A stretch of DNA of 64,000 nucleotides from Curvibacter sp. GWA2_63_95 (GTDB lineage: Bacteria; Pseudomonadota; Gammaproteobacteria; Burkholderiales; Burkholderiaceae_C), in NCBI GenBank assembly GCA_001795455.1, contig MGPB01000004.1, positions 1 to 64,000 of the forward strand. The letters are read 5' to 3'. A program made the position numbers and the translations under genes. Below the pieces are notes generated by a model that saw nothing but the letters and a program-made list of their open reading frames with translations, was not told the origin of the DNA and searched no databases. Shown piece after piece: positions 30,804 through 40,913 of this stretch (within the stretch, counting starts at the first letter, position 1; each line of letters opens with the position of its first letter).

Positions 30804-32291
30804 ATGAGCGAGACCGTGAACACATTTGAAGCACAACAACAGGGCCGCCCGACTGGCCCGCTGGTGCATGGCTACGAAGTCATCATCGGCTTTGAAACCC
30901 ACGCCCAGCTCTCCACCGCATCGAAGATTTTTTCGCGCGCCAGCACCGCCTTTGGCGCCGAACCCAACACCCAGGCCTGCGCGGTGGACCTGGCCCTGCC
31001 CGGCACACTGCCCGTGATGAACAAGGGCGCGGTTGAACGCGCCATCCAGTTCGGTCTGGCAATTGGCGCGCACATTGCACCGCGCAGCATCTTTGCGCGC
31101 AAGAACTACTTCTACCCCGACCTGCCCAAGGGCTACCAGATCAGCCAGTTCGAGATCCCGGTGGTGCAAGGGGGAGCGGTCGATTTTTTCCTCGGCGATG
31201 AGAAGAAGTCGGTGCGCCTGGTGCGTGCCCACCTGGAAGAAGACGCGGGCAAATCGTTGCACGAAGACTTCATTGGCCAAAGCGGCATTGACCTGAACCG
31301 TGCCGGTACGCCGCTGCTGGAGATCGTGACCGAACCCGACATGCGATCGAGTGCCGAGGCCGTGGCCTACGCCAAGGAGCTGCACAAGATCGTGACCTGG
31401 ATCGGCATCTGCGACGGCAACATGCAGGAAGGCTCGTTCCGCTGCGATGCCAACGTGTCGGTGCGCAAGCCCGGCAGCCCCCTGGGCACGCGCCGCGAGA
31501 TCAAGAACCTCAACAGCTTCAAGTTCATGCAGCAGGCCATCGACTACGAGGTGCGCTGGCAGATCGAGCAGATTGAAGACGGCCACGCGATCCAGCAGGC
31601 CACCGTGCTGTTCAACCCCGACACCGGCGAAACCCGTGCCATGCGCACCAAGGAAGACGCGGCCGATTACCGTTATTTCCCTGACCCAGACTTGCCACCG
31701 CTCTGTATTTCGGAGCAGTGGGTGCAGGAAGTACGCGGCAAAATGGCCGAATTGCCACGCAATATGGCGGCGCGCTTCCAGGCCAGCTATGGTTTGAGCG
31801 AATACGATGCGACCCAGCTCACGCAAAGCCTGGCGCTCGCCGGCTACTTTGAAGCTGCCGCCAAAGCCAGCGGCCAGGCCAAGCTGGCCAGCAACTGGAT
31901 CACAGGCGAGTTGGCACGCCGCCTCAATGCCCAAGACCTGTCCATTGAACAGTCCCCCGTATCCGCTCAGACGCTGGGCCAACTGATCACGCGCATCAGC
32001 GACAGCACCATCTCCAACAGTGCCGCCAAACAGGTGTTCGACGCACTGTGGGACGGTGCAACCGAGGTGGATGCCGTCATTGAGTCCAAGGGACTGAAGC
32101 AGATGAACGATACCGGCGCGCTGGAAGCCATCGTGTTGCAGGTGATCGACAAGAACGCCAAAAACGTGGCCGAGTTCAAGGCCGGCAACGACAAGGCGCT
32201 GAATGCGCTGGTCGGTCAGATCATGAAGGCCAGCCAGGGCAAGGCCAACCCCCAGCAGGTCAACGAGCTGCTGCGCAGCAAGCTGGCGTAA
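30804..32291 (+). CDS. gatB: Glutamyl/aspartyl-tRNA amidotransferase subunit B
   Basis: 495 residues: cradle domain with [40 protein letters not shown], and the [14 protein letters not shown] motif, then the C-terminal helical and YqeY tail domains that bind the tRNA. It kinase-activates the misacylated tRNA and accepts ammonia from GatA. The ATG at 30804 follows the gatA stop by two bases. Transcription ends at the bidirectional terminator just downstream. Confidence 0.97.
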   Translation: MSETVNTFEAQQQGRPTGPLVHGYEVIIGFETHAQLSTASKIFSRASTAFGAEPNTQACAVDLALPGTLPVMNKGAVERAIQFGLAIGAHIAPRSIFARKNYFYPDLPKGYQISQFEIPVVQGGAVDFFLGDEKKSVRLVRAHLEEDAGKSLHEDFIGQSGIDLNRAGTPLLEIVTEPDMRSSAEAVAYAKELHKIVTWIGICDGNMQEGSFRCDANVSVRKPGSPLGTRREIKNLNSFKFMQQAIDYEVRWQIEQIEDGHAIQQATVLFNPDTGETRAMRTKEDAADYRYFPDPDLPPLCISEQWVQEVRGKMAELPRNMAARFQASYGLSEYDATQLTQSLALAGYFEAAAKASGQAKLASNWITGELARRLNAQDLSIEQSPVSAQTLGQLITRISDSTISNSAAKQVFDALWDGATEVDAVIESKGLKQMNDTGALEAIVLQVIDKNAKNVAEFKAGNDKALNALVGQIMKASQGKANPQQVNELLRSKLA

Positions 32292-32305
32292 ACCGCACCA
32301 CCCAC

Positions 32306-32333
32306 AAAAAAGGCCTCTTGCGAGGCCTTTTTT
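32306..32333. terminator. Bidirectional intrinsic terminator between gatB and the DUF4124 gene
   Basis: AAAAAAGGCCTC (32306-32317) and GAGGCCTTTTTT (32322-32333) form a perfect stem with a TTGC loop, giving an A-tract and T-tract on both strands. It serves the convergent gatB and DUF4124-protein transcripts. Confidence 0.93.
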
Positions 32334-32982
32334 ACTTGCTGGCGGGTGCCGTCAGCGCCCAGAGCTGGCGCAATCGCACCAGCTCGTCATCAAACCGCGC
32401 ATTCAGACGGCGAGCTTCTGCGTCCTGTTCGGCAATAAACCGTTTTTGTACGCTCTGGCTCTGGGCGTTTTCTTCCTGTTGGCGGCGCACATAGGCAGGC
32501 GCTTTGTTCGGGTCCTTTTTGTAGAACTCCATTTCTTCGTCAATCGCCACCCGCTGGCGCACGAGTTCGTTCAGGCGCGTGGTGGCAGCTTTGGCAACTG
32601 CCTCGATCTGGGCCAGCGCCTCTGCACGCTCCTGGTCATGCACACCCTTGGTCGGGTAGCGGGTCAGCAGCGCACGGTCGCGGCGTTTTTCTTCGGCGAG
32701 CCGGCCACGCTCCTCCGCCTCGCGCTTTTCCTTTTGCTCCAGGTCCAGCTTCTCCTGGGCTGTGAGCGAAGGGCCTACTTTGGCGCGCACCGTGCCACTG
32801 GGATTCAAGACCTTCTGTTCGCGGTCTATGCAATCCACAATCGGGCGGTCCGCCGTGAGCTTGCGGCCTTTGGCATCGACGCAGGTGTACACCCCCCCTG
32901 GCAAAGGCTGGGCCTGGGCCCACACCATCCCGCTGGCAGCGACGGTGATGGCCCCAAGGGCCAAACGGCAATAAATCCTCAT
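32332..32982 (-). CDS. Exported DUF4124-domain protein with coiled-coil tail
   Basis: 216 residues: signal peptide ([15 protein letters not shown]), then a DUF4124 module [19 protein letters not shown] with two Cys (YTC and VDC) typical of these envelope proteins, then a charged, E/K/R-rich helical region of about 120 residues. No function is known. The start overlaps the pyrE stop (ATGA), so it is translationally coupled to pyrE. Its stop lies within the terminator stem. Confidence 0.8.
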   Translation of the reverse strand: MRIYCRLALGAITVAASGMVWAQAQPLPGGVYTCVDAKGRKLTADRPIVDCIDREQKVLNPSGTVRAKVGPSLTAQEKLDLEQKEKREAEERGRLAEEKRRDRALLTRYPTKGVHDQERAEALAQIEAVAKAATTRLNELVRQRVAIDEEMEFYKKDPNKAPAYVRRQQEENAQSQSVQKRFIAEQDAEARRLNARFDDELVRLRQLWALTAPASK

Positions 32983-33662
32983 GCGTCTCCTTCATCCACA
33001 CCGTATCGCTGGCGGTAAGCCAACACGCGTTGGTGGTCGGCATCCGAACCGGATGCCTGGCGCGCCGCCAGATACTGCATCAAATCGCCCAGCTTCGCAA
33101 TTGCACAGACCTGCAGCCCCAACTGGTTACGTACGTATTGCACGGCGCTGTAAGGCACATCCTGGCCGTTCTCGGTGGCTTTTTCCTGGCGGTCCAGGGC
33201 AATACACACCGCATGCGGCTTGGCGCCTGCAGCCTGGATGATGGCAATCGACTCACGCGCCGCCGTGCCGGCCGACATCACATCGTCAATCACCAGCACC
33301 CGGCCTTTCAGGGGTGCGCCCACCAGGGTGCCACCTTCGCCATGGTCTTTGGCCTCTTTGCGGTTGTAGGCAAAAGGCACGTTGCGTCCCCGGCGCGCCA
33401 GCTCAATGGCCACCGCAGCGCCCAAGGGAATGCCCTTGTAGGCGGGGCCAAACACCATGTCGAATTCGATGCCGCTGGCCAGCAGGCGCTGGGCATAGAA
33501 TTCGGCCAAACGCCCCAGCTTGGCCCCGTCGTCAAACAGGCCCGCGTTGAAAAAGTAGGGGCTCATGCGCCCGGCTTTGGTTTTGAACTCGCCAAAGCGC
33601 AGCACCCCACACTCCACAGCAAATTGCACGAATTCCAGGGCCAATGGGTCACGGTCCGACAT
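32979..33662 (-). CDS. pyrE: Orotate phosphoribosyltransferase
   Basis: 227 residues; transfers the ribose phosphate of PRPP to orotate in pyrimidine synthesis. Visible: [15 protein letters not shown] near the N-terminus, [24 protein letters not shown] (catalytic loop) and the PRPP-binding [16 protein letters not shown]. The ATG at 33662 has AAGGAAAC seven bases upstream. Its start codon overlaps head-to-head with that of the divergent exonuclease gene. Confidence 0.96.
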   Translation of the reverse strand: MSDRDPLALEFVQFAVECGVLRFGEFKTKAGRMSPYFFNAGLFDDGAKLGRLAEFYAQRLLASGIEFDMVFGPAYKGIPLGAAVAIELARRGRNVPFAYNRKEAKDHGEGGTLVGAPLKGRVLVIDDVMSAGTAARESIAIIQAAGAKPHAVCIALDRQEKATENGQDVPYSAVQYVRNQLGLQVCAIAKLGDLMQYLAARQASGSDADHQRVLAYRQRYGVDEGDA

Positions 33663-34464
33663 GGGGGTTTCCTTGTTCAAATTAAGCAGTCTCAATCTCA
33701 ACGGCATTCGCTCCGCGACCAGCAAAGGGCTGGAGGCCTGGCTTGCCACAACGCGGCCCGATTGTATTTGTGTACAAGAAGTCAAGGCCCAGGCGGCCGA
33801 TGTAGCGGGCAAATTCGAGCAACTCAGTGGCCTGCAGGGGCACTTCCACTTTGCCGAGAAAAAAGGCTACTCGGGCGTAGCGGTCTACACCCGTCATGCC
33901 CCCAGCGATGTGCGTATCGGCTACGGCTCCCCCGAATTTGATGCCGAGGGCCGCTATGTGGAACTGCGCTTTGACACCCCCCAGCGCAAGTTCTCGCTCA
34001 TCAGTGCCTACTTCCCCAGCGGGTCTTCCGGCGAAGACCGGCAGCAGGCCAAGTTCCGTTTCTTGGCCGAGTTTTACCCCCACCTGCAGGCCCTGCGCCA
34101 GGAGCGCGAATTCATCCTCTGCGGCGACATCAACATCGCGCACCAGGAGATCGATCTGAAGAACTGGAAAGGCAACAAAAAGAACTCCGGCTTCCTGCCG
34201 GAAGAGCGGGCCTGGATGAGCACCCTGCTCACCGACGGCGGCCTGGTGGACGTGTACCGCCAGCTGGAGCCTACCGCCACCGACGATTGCTACACCTGGT
34301 GGAGCAACCGAGGCCAGGCCTATGCCAAGAACGTGGGCTGGCGCCTGGACTACCACCTGGCGACGCCCGCGCTGGCCGCGTTGGCCCGGGGCCACCAGAT
34401 CTACAAGGCCGAGAAGTTTTCGGACCACGCGCCCATCACCCTGGACTACGACCTCACGCTGTAA
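33661..34464 (+). CDS. xth: Exodeoxyribonuclease III (AP endonuclease family)
   Basis: 267 residues of the exonuclease III/AP endonuclease family: [65 protein letters not shown] and the final [13 protein letters not shown] with the catalytic His. It cleaves DNA at abasic sites and has 3'-5' exonuclease activity. The start is uncertain: ATG 33661 shares two bases with the pyrE start codon; a TTG at 33673 gives the more usual N-terminus and has GGGGG upstream. Confidence 0.93.
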   Translation: MGVSLFKLSSLNLNGIRSATSKGLEAWLATTRPDCICVQEVKAQAADVAGKFEQLSGLQGHFHFAEKKGYSGVAVYTRHAPSDVRIGYGSPEFDAEGRYVELRFDTPQRKFSLISAYFPSGSSGEDRQQAKFRFLAEFYPHLQALRQEREFILCGDINIAHQEIDLKNWKGNKKNSGFLPEERAWMSTLLTDGGLVDVYRQLEPTATDDCYTWWSNRGQAYAKNVGWRLDYHLATPALAALARGHQIYKAEKFSDHAPITLDYDLTL

Positions 34465-34489
34465 AACGGGGCCAGGGCCGCGCTGGCGT

Positions 34490-35326
34490 TTAGGGCTTGG
34501 CCTTGCGGGTCCGCACGTACAAGGGCATCACCTGGGGCAAATTGGCCTCAATCTGCGCAATGCGGGCATTGCCCGATGGATGGGTGGACAACCATTCGGG
34601 CGGTGCGCCCTTGTTGGCGGCGCCCATTTTTTGCCACAGGCTGACCGCTGCGCGTGGGTTGTACCCCGCACGGGCGGCCAGCTCCATGCCGACCAGATCG
34701 GCCTCGGATTCGTCCTCCCGGCCAAACTTCAGGGTCAACAGCTGGGCACCGTACTGGGTCACTGTCTGGCCAATATCGCCCAGGCCGAGCACCTGGCTCA
34801 AGAGGTTGGCGCCAAGGCCGGTCGCGGCGTTTTTGCCCATGCGCTCACGCGCATGCTCACGCAAGGCGTGGGCAATTTCGTGCCCCATGACCATGGCCAC
34901 CTCGTCGTCCGTGAGCTTGAGGGTGTCGAGGATGCCGGTATAAAACGCAATTTTTCCACCGGGCATGCAGAAGGCATTGATCTGGTTGGCACCCATCAGG
35001 TTGACCTCCCACTTCCAGCTCTTGGCGCGGTCATTCCAGTCGTTGGCAAACGGAATGATCTTGTGAGCTATCGCGCGCAGGCGCCGTACCTGCGGGTCAT
35101 TCGGCCCCGCCAGGGCGTTCTGGTCCTGTGCCTTGGCCAGCATCTGCCCGTACTGCTGGGCGGCGGCTTGTTCCACCTGTTCGGCAGGTACCAGTTTGCT
35201 GAAGGCTGAATTGCCACCCACATTCACCCCGTCGCGCGTCTGTGCCCCCGCGGTACAGACGACGCCCAATGACAGGACCAGGCCCAGCACAGGCCCGGAG
35301 AGATGGTGAGAAATGCGCAAGGTCAT
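34490..35326 (-). CDS. M48 family zinc metalloprotease
   Basis: 278 residues with an exported N-terminus (VLGLVLSLGVVCTAGA) and the HExxH motif MGHEIAHALREHAR (149-153). The third zinc ligand is the Glu in DESEADLVGM. It resembles the LoiP/YcaL group of periplasmic or lipoprotein M48 peptidases; no lipobox is evident, so it is probably secreted to the periplasm. Target unknown; in other bacteria such proteins help quality control of outer-membrane assembly. Confidence 0.88.
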   Translation of the reverse strand: MTLRISHHLSGPVLGLVLSLGVVCTAGAQTRDGVNVGGNSAFSKLVPAEQVEQAAAQQYGQMLAKAQDQNALAGPNDPQVRRLRAIAHKIIPFANDWNDRAKSWKWEVNLMGANQINAFCMPGGKIAFYTGILDTLKLTDDEVAMVMGHEIAHALREHARERMGKNAATGLGANLLSQVLGLGDIGQTVTQYGAQLLTLKFGREDESEADLVGMELAARAGYNPRAAVSLWQKMGAANKGAPPEWLSTHPSGNARIAQIEANLPQVMPLYVRTRKAKP

Positions 35327-35345
35327 GGCCGCTATTATTCCCCGC

Positions 35346-36686
35346 ATGACTGCGCCCCACTCCTCCCCACCTCCCCCCGCACCGATGGGCTGGCTTGCCA
35401 CGCTCAGGGTCTATGCCGAACCCGCCTCGCTGCGCATGCTGGCGCTGGGCTTCTCGGCGGGGCTGCCACTGCTGCTGGTATTTGGCACACTGAGCTTCTG
35501 GCTGCGCGAGGCCGGGGTGGACCGCACCACCATCGGATTCCTGAGCTGGGTAGGCCTGGCCTATGGTTTCAAGTGGGTCTGGTCGCCGCTGGTGGACCGC
35601 CTGCCAATCCCCGTGCTCACCCGCTTGCTGGGCCGGCGGCGCAGCTGGCTGCTGCTGTCGCAAGCGGTGATCATGGCCGCGCTGGTGATGATGGCGCTGA
35701 CCGACCCCACGCTGGCGCTTGCACCCATGGTCTGGTGCGCAGTAGCGGTGGCCTTTGGTTCTGCCACGCAAGACATTGCACTGGACGCCTTCCGCATCGA
35801 GTCCGCTGACACCGAACACCAGGCCGCATTGGCCGCCACCTACCAGGCGGGCTACCGCCTGGCCATGATCTGGGCCGGAGCCGGGGCCTTGTGGATTGCC
35901 GCACGCGCCGAAGTGCCCAACGCAGCCTTGTACCAATATGGCGCCTGGCGCACCGCCTACCTGGTGATGGCCGCCAGCATGCTGCCCGGCGTACTGACCG
36001 TGCTGCTCTCGCGGGAACCCGCACGCCAAGCGCTGCCCCCGGCCCGCAATGCCGCCGAATGGCTGCACGGTGCGCTCATTGCGCCCTTTGCCGACTTCGT
36101 GGGCCGCTACCGCTGGCACGCAGCGCTCATCCTGGGGCTGATTGCCACCTACCGCATCAGCGACGTGGTGATGGGCATCATGGCCAATCCCTTCTATGTG
36201 GACATGGGCTTTAGCAAGGACGAGGTCGCTGCCATCAGCAAGGGGTTTGGGGTGGCAATGACACTGCTGGGCGCCTTCGTGGGTGGCGTGTTGGCCCTGC
36301 GACTGGGGGTGATGCGGGTGCTGATGCTGGGTGCTGTGCTCAGTGCGGCCAGCAACCTGCTGTTTGCCTGGCTGGGCACACGCGGCCACGACCTGAGCGC
36401 GCTGGTGCTGGTCATTTCGGCCGACAACCTCTCCAGCGGCATTGCCAGCGCGGCCTTCATCGCCTACCTGTCGTCACTCACCAATGTCCAGTACTCGGCC
36501 ACCCAGTACGCGCTGTTCAGCTCGATGATGCTCTTGCTGCCCAAGTTTCTGGCGGGCTTCTCGGGGCAATTTGTCGACTCCTTCGGCTACCCCAGCTTCT
36601 TCACGGCCACTGCGTGCCTGGGTGCACCGGTCTTGCTGTTGGTATGGTTGGCTTCACGCATCAAAACAGTCCCTAGCCCCCATTGA
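35346..36686 (+). CDS. AmpG-like MFS transporter
   Basis: 446 residues, 12 hydrophobic segments. The opening RVYAEPASLRMLALGFSAGL, then FWLREAGVDRTTIGFLSWVG and AFGSATQDIALDAFRIE, match AmpG muropeptide permeases of the major facilitator superfamily. AmpG imports anhydro-muropeptides for recycling. The last codons and stop lie within a copy of the dispersed repeat. The start lies only 19 bases from the divergent M48 gene; ATG 35385 is an alternative that leaves 58 bases between the genes. Confidence 0.82.
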   Translation: MTAPHSSPPPPAPMGWLATLRVYAEPASLRMLALGFSAGLPLLLVFGTLSFWLREAGVDRTTIGFLSWVGLAYGFKWVWSPLVDRLPIPVLTRLLGRRRSWLLLSQAVIMAALVMMALTDPTLALAPMVWCAVAVAFGSATQDIALDAFRIESADTEHQAALAATYQAGYRLAMIWAGAGALWIAARAEVPNAALYQYGAWRTAYLVMAASMLPGVLTVLLSREPARQALPPARNAAEWLHGALIAPFADFVGRYRWHAALILGLIATYRISDVVMGIMANPFYVDMGFSKDEVAAISKGFGVAMTLLGAFVGGVLALRLGVMRVLMLGAVLSAASNLLFAWLGTRGHDLSALVLVISADNLSSGIASAAFIAYLSSLTNVQYSATQYALFSSMMLLLPKFLAGFSGQFVDSFGYPSFFTATACLGAPVLLLVWLASRIKTVPSPH

Positions 36687-36716
36687 TAGTGCGCGAATAG
36701 CTATTAATTTGATAGC
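36671..36716 (-). repeat. Dispersed repeat, copy 5
   Basis: Minus-strand copy: GCTATCAAATTAATAGCTAT, then TCGCGCACTATCAA, then TGGGGGCTAGGG. It overlaps the last five codons and stop of the AmpG-like gene and lies upstream of the two-component genes. Confidence 0.75.
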
Positions 36717-36790
36717 GCCATTTACCTAACTTTACCCACCCGACAAACCGCCGGTATACGGCAAGGGGGGCCTGGCGATAGACTGCGGCC

Positions 36791-37507
36791 ATGCGCCAAC
36801 ACCTGCTCATGATCGAAGACGACGCCCGCCTCGCCACCATGGTGGCCGAGTACCTGGAGCAATCGGGATTTGCTGTCAGCCACTGCGGCGACGGCCTCAG
36901 CGGCCTGGGCCACCTGACCCAGCCCCCCGCCGGGGCGGTGCCGGAGCTGGTCATCCTGGACCTGATGCTGCCCGACATCGACGGCCTGGAGGTGTGTCGC
37001 CGCATCCGCGCGCTGCCTGCCCCGGCTTCCAGCGTGCCGGTCCTCATGCTCACGGCCAAAGGCGATGCGATGGACCGCATCATCGGCCTGGAGCTGGGCG
37101 CTGACGACTACCTGCCCAAACCCTTTGAGCCGCGCGAACTGCTGGCCCGCATCCGGGCCATCCTGCGCCGCAAGACAGAAACCACCGCCCCCAGCGGCAA
37201 GTCGCTGCGCTTTGGCAGCCTGGAAATTGACCGCGACGCACGCACCGTGACCGTCTCGGGCGCACCATGCGAGCTCACGTCCTACCAGTTTGACCTGCTG
37301 GTGGCACTGGCCGAGCGCGCCGGGCGCGTGCTCACGCGCGACCAGATCATGGAAGCCGTGCGCGGCCGCGAACTCGAAGCCTTTGACCGCTCCATCGACG
37401 TGCACATGGGCCGCATCCGTGCCGCCATCGAAGCCGACGCCAAAGACCCCAAACGTATCCTCACGGTGCGTGGCGTGGGTTATGTGTTTGCGCGTCAGCA
37501 AGACTAA
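36791..37507 (+). CDS. OmpR-family response regulator
   Basis: 238 residues: receiver domain with the phospho-acceptor Asp57 (LVILDLMLPD), conserved Lys in GADDYLPKPFEPREL, and a winged-helix DNA-binding domain ending RILTVRGVGYVFA. It resembles RstA-type regulators. Its partner kinase follows after 17 bases. Both are co-directional downstream of the AmpG-like gene with a repeat between. Target genes are unknown. Confidence 0.95.
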   Translation: MRQHLLMIEDDARLATMVAEYLEQSGFAVSHCGDGLSGLGHLTQPPAGAVPELVILDLMLPDIDGLEVCRRIRALPAPASSVPVLMLTAKGDAMDRIIGLELGADDYLPKPFEPRELLARIRAILRRKTETTAPSGKSLRFGSLEIDRDARTVTVSGAPCELTSYQFDLLVALAERAGRVLTRDQIMEAVRGRELEAFDRSIDVHMGRIRAAIEADAKDPKRILTVRGVGYVFARQQD

Positions 37508-37524
37508 GCTTGGTTTTCCCTTCC

Positions 37525-38799
37525 ATGTTTTTCAAGCAACTGTATGTGCGTATCTGGCTGGCCGTGGTACTGGCCGTGGCCGTGCTCACCCTGCTGGTCG
37601 GTTGGGCCTGGCGCCTGACGACCGAGCCGCCATTGCGCGAAGTGGTGGTGCGCAACGAAGCCGGCGAGGTGATTGGCAGCGGCCACGCACGCCTGCGCCG
37701 CCCCCTGCAACGCGGTGAGCTACTGGACAAGGAAGCCCTTGGCAGCGCGGGTGGCCCACCGCCACCACCGCCCGAGCTGGACGCACCGCCCGATGACGAC
37801 CTGCCCGGCCGCTTCGGCCGCGGCCCCGAATTCCTGGTGCGCATGCAGGATGGCCAAACCGTCCACATGCACCTGCCACGCCCCCCGGCATCCAGCCTGC
37901 GAGCCCCGTTTGGCTTCTTCTGGACGCTGGGCTTGGTGGGGATTGCCGTGGCGCTGGGCACGTACCCGATTGTTCGCCGCCTGACACGGCGACTGGAAAC
38001 CCTGCGCCAAGGCGTGGAGCGCTGGGGTGACGGCGACCTGAGCGCCCGCGTTCCGTTGGGGGGTGATGACGAGGTTGGCTTCTTGGCCACCCGCTTCAAC
38101 CATGCAGCCCAACAGGTGCAAAGCCTGGTGCAGTCGCACAAGGCCTTGCTGGCATCCCAAAAGTCCCTGCTGGCCAACGCCTCACACGAGCTGCGTTCGC
38201 CATTGGCGCGCATCCGCATGGGCATGGAGCTGATGGGCAGCAACCCCAGCCCCACATTCAAGGCCGAGATCGCGCGCAACATCAGCGAGCTGGACCAGTT
38301 GATTGAAGAGATTTTGTTGGCCAGCCGGCTGGACGCCAAAGAGGCAGACATGGGCACCATCGAATCGGTGGACCTGGTCGGCCTGGCAGCCGAGGAGTGT
38401 GCACGCACGCAGGCGCTGCTGGACACCGCCACCGCCACCCTGGCGGTGCCTGGCATCACCAAGCTGCTGCGCCGCGCCGTGCGCAACCTGCTGGAAAACG
38501 CACGCCGTTATGGCGCGGGCGATGTCACGCTGGTGCTGGCCCAAGACAGCACCCACGCCACCCTGCAGGTGTGTGACCGCGGCCCCGGCGTGCCCGAGGC
38601 TTTGCAAGACCGGATTTTTGAACCGTTTTACCGCCTGCCCGGTGCCTCCGAGCGTGAGGGCGGCGTGGGCTTGGGCCTGGCGCTGGTCAAGTCCATCACC
38701 CAGCGCCATGGCGGCACGGTCACTTGCCGCAACCGGCCCGATGGTGGTGCTTGTTTTGAGATTCGTCTGCCGCTGCAGGCAGCTACCGGCGGCCGCTAA
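37525..38799 (+). CDS. Sensor histidine kinase
   Basis: 424 residues: two transmembrane helices (AVVLAVAVLTLLVGWAWRL and FGFFWTLGLVGIAVALG) flank a short periplasmic region unusually rich in proline (PPPPPPELDAPPDDD near residue 85), then HAMP, H-box ASHELRSPLARIR with His221, N-box RNLLENARRYG and G-boxes DRGPGVPE and GVGLGLALVKS. The start ATG 37525 lacks a clear SD; a TTG at 37510 is in frame. Pairs with the regulator just upstream. The signal sensed is unknown. Confidence 0.94.
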   Translation: MFFKQLYVRIWLAVVLAVAVLTLLVGWAWRLTTEPPLREVVVRNEAGEVIGSGHARLRRPLQRGELLDKEALGSAGGPPPPPPELDAPPDDDLPGRFGRGPEFLVRMQDGQTVHMHLPRPPASSLRAPFGFFWTLGLVGIAVALGTYPIVRRLTRRLETLRQGVERWGDGDLSARVPLGGDDEVGFLATRFNHAAQQVQSLVQSHKALLASQKSLLANASHELRSPLARIRMGMELMGSNPSPTFKAEIARNISELDQLIEEILLASRLDAKEADMGTIESVDLVGLAAEECARTQALLDTATATLAVPGITKLLRRAVRNLLENARRYGAGDVTLVLAQDSTHATLQVCDRGPGVPEALQDRIFEPFYRLPGASEREGGVGLGLALVKSITQRHGGTVTCRNRPDGGACFEIRLPLQAATGGR

Positions 38800-38809
38800 T
38801 CGCAGCGAC

Positions 38810-40060
38810 TCAGGACGCGGCTTTCAGGAACAGGTCGCGATCCGGGGCAAAGTTCTCGTGCAGCGGCAACAGGGCGCCGCCCAAAGCCCGTGCGTCCGAG
38901 CCCATGCTGCCCGCGATCACGGTGGCAGGCCACAGGCCTTCCCAGTTGTAGCGGCGCAGGGCCTGGCCGGTTTCCTCGATCAGGCGTTGCAGCATGCTGC
39001 GCGAAAACGAGCCGTCGATCACCACCGCATCAATGTCCAGAAATGCGGTGCCACTCACCACACACTGGGCCAAGCCCAAGGCAGCACTGCGAACCCAGGC
39101 ATCGGTGTGGACCACAAAGGGCGCGAACATGGCACGGTCGTCATAGGCTGCACTGGGGTCCAGGCCCGCGGCCTGGTAATGCTGCTCCAGCTCCCACAGC
39201 GAGGCATGGGCAATCAGCTGTTCGGGCATGCTGCCGGGCGTGGCCACCTGCAGCGGCAGCGAGGCCACGGCGCCCGCGTTGCCATGGATCCCGCCATGCA
39301 AGTGGGAGTTGAGTACCAGCCCCCCGCCCACAAAGGTGTCCACAAACAAATACAAAAAACTCTTGAGATCGCGCCCGCGGCCCGCCACCAGTTCGGCCAC
39401 ACAGGCAGCCGACGTGTCCTTGGCAAAACTCACGGGGGCCTCTGTCATGGCCTGCACCTGTGCGCATAAGTCGATATGGTTCCATTGGTCCGACACCGCC
39501 TCGGACAGGCCCAGCATCTTGTGCCAACCGCCCAGATTAAACGGTGCCGCAACACCGACTCCCACCAAACGCGGGGCCAGAGCACCCAGGCCATCCTGGA
39601 TGGCGCGCATGCGGCTTTGCACCACCGGCAACAAGGTCTCGGCATCGGGAAAGTCATAGGCCAGGGTTTCACGCACCCGCACCGCCCCCGTAAAGTCCAC
39701 CAGCAACCAGTCCGCGCTGCGCCGGCCAATCTTGATGCCCAGGGCAAAGGCCCCATCCGGGTTCAGCGCCATGGGCACCGAGGGCTGGCCAATCCGGCCG
39801 CGCACGCGCTCCTGCTTGATCAGCAGGCCATCGTCTTCCAGGCGCGTGGTGATCAGGCCGATAGTCTGGGCGGTCAGGCCGGTGAGGCGCGCCAAGTCGG
39901 CCTTGGGCAGGCTGCCATTGAGGCGGATGGCGTGCAAGACCACCCGCTCGTTGAACTGGCGCATGCCCACATGGTTGGAACCGCGGGGCCGCAAGACCGG
40001 TGGCGAGGCGGCCCCCGCCGTGTCGGGGCGTGAGACAGGTGCATTGTCAGCAAAGTTCAT
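38810..40060 (-). CDS. ROK-family transcriptional regulator (frcR-like)
   Basis: 416 residues: an N-terminal winged helix (VGMRQFNERVVLHAIRLNGS, then LPKADLARLTGLTAQTIGLI) and a C-terminal ROK sugar-binding domain (GIKIGRRSADWLLVDFTG, VGVGVAAPFNLGG, GGIHGNAGAVASLPLQV). The Cys-rich zinc motif common in ROK proteins after HGNAGE is missing. It is the last gene of the sugar ABC operon and the best candidate regulator of that operon through the palindrome at 43085. The effector sugar is unproven. Confidence 0.88.
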   Translation of the reverse strand: MNFADNAPVSRPDTAGAASPPVLRPRGSNHVGMRQFNERVVLHAIRLNGSLPKADLARLTGLTAQTIGLITTRLEDDGLLIKQERVRGRIGQPSVPMALNPDGAFALGIKIGRRSADWLLVDFTGAVRVRETLAYDFPDAETLLPVVQSRMRAIQDGLGALAPRLVGVGVAAPFNLGGWHKMLGLSEAVSDQWNHIDLCAQVQAMTEAPVSFAKDTSAACVAELVAGRGRDLKSFLYLFVDTFVGGGLVLNSHLHGGIHGNAGAVASLPLQVATPGSMPEQLIAHASLWELEQHYQAAGLDPSAAYDDRAMFAPFVVHTDAWVRSAALGLAQCVVSGTAFLDIDAVVIDGSFSRSMLQRLIEETGQALRRYNWEGLWPATVIAGSMGSDARALGGALLPLHENFAPDRDLFLKAAS

Positions 40061-40124
40061 GGTGAGGCGATTTTGACCCATGAAGCGCCCCACCCGCCAA
40101 AACTTTTTGGCGCGCCGCGCCGGC

Positions 40125-40913
40125 TCAGGCCAGTGCCGATGCCGGCAGGTCTTCCACCGCTTTGGCCCCTGTCATCACCGCCACGGTGTCGCTCATGCTG
40201 ATCGCCTTGGGGTTGACCACGCAGGCCCGCTTGCCCAGACGCTGGATGTGGATGCGGTCCGCAATCTCAAACACATGCGGCATGTTGTGGCTGATGAGGA
40301 TCACCGGCAGGCCCTTGTCGCGCACGCGGCGGATCAGTTCCAGCACCATATTGCCTTCCTTCACGCCCAGCGCGGCGGTGGGTTCATCCATGATGACCAC
40401 GTGTTGCGCAAAGGCGGCCGCCCGCGCCACCGCCACACACTGGCGCTGGCCGCCCGACAGCGTCTCCACCGCCTGCGTCATGGAACGGATGCCGACCTTG
40501 AGGTCGTTCATGCGCGAGATGGCTTCGTCCAGCATGCGTTTTTTGTCGAGCGAACGGAACACGCTGCCCAGCAGGCCAGGGCGTCGCAGCTCGCGGCCCA
40601 AAAACAGGTTCTCGGCAATCGACATGGCGGGCGCCACGGCCAGGTCCTGGTACACGGTTTCGATGCCGTGGCGGCGGGCATCGATCGGCGAACGGAAGTG
40701 CACCGTCTGACCATCCAGCTCCATCGTGCCTTCGTCGGGCACCACGGCACCCGACAGGGCCTTGATCAGGCTGGACTTGCCAGCACCGTTGTCGCCAATC
40801 ACCGCCAGGATTTCACCGGCGCGCAATTCGAAATCGACACCATCCAGAGCGGTCACACCGCCATAACGTTTGACCAGGCCCGAGGCCTTGAGAACAATTG
40901 GGGGCGTAGACAT
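40125..40913 (-). CDS. frcA: Sugar ABC transporter ATP-binding protein (FrcA-like)
   Basis: 262 residues, a single ATPase domain. Walker A GDNGAGKSS, signature LSGGQRQCVAVARAA, Walker B VVIMDEPTAALG, and the H-loop ISHNMPHVFEIADRI. Single-domain ATPases (not the double RbsA form) are typical of the FrcBCA fructose/ribose/mannose transporter. It overlaps the permease gene by one base. Symbol assigned by locus organisation, so moderate confidence. Confidence 0.82.
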   Translation of the reverse strand: MSTPPIVLKASGLVKRYGGVTALDGVDFELRAGEILAVIGDNGAGKSSLIKALSGAVVPDEGTMELDGQTVHFRSPIDARRHGIETVYQDLAVAPAMSIAENLFLGRELRRPGLLGSVFRSLDKKRMLDEAISRMNDLKVGIRSMTQAVETLSGGQRQCVAVARAAAFAQHVVIMDEPTAALGVKEGNMVLELIRRVRDKGLPVILISHNMPHVFEIADRIHIQRLGKRACVVNPKAISMSDTVAVMTGAKAVEDLPASALA

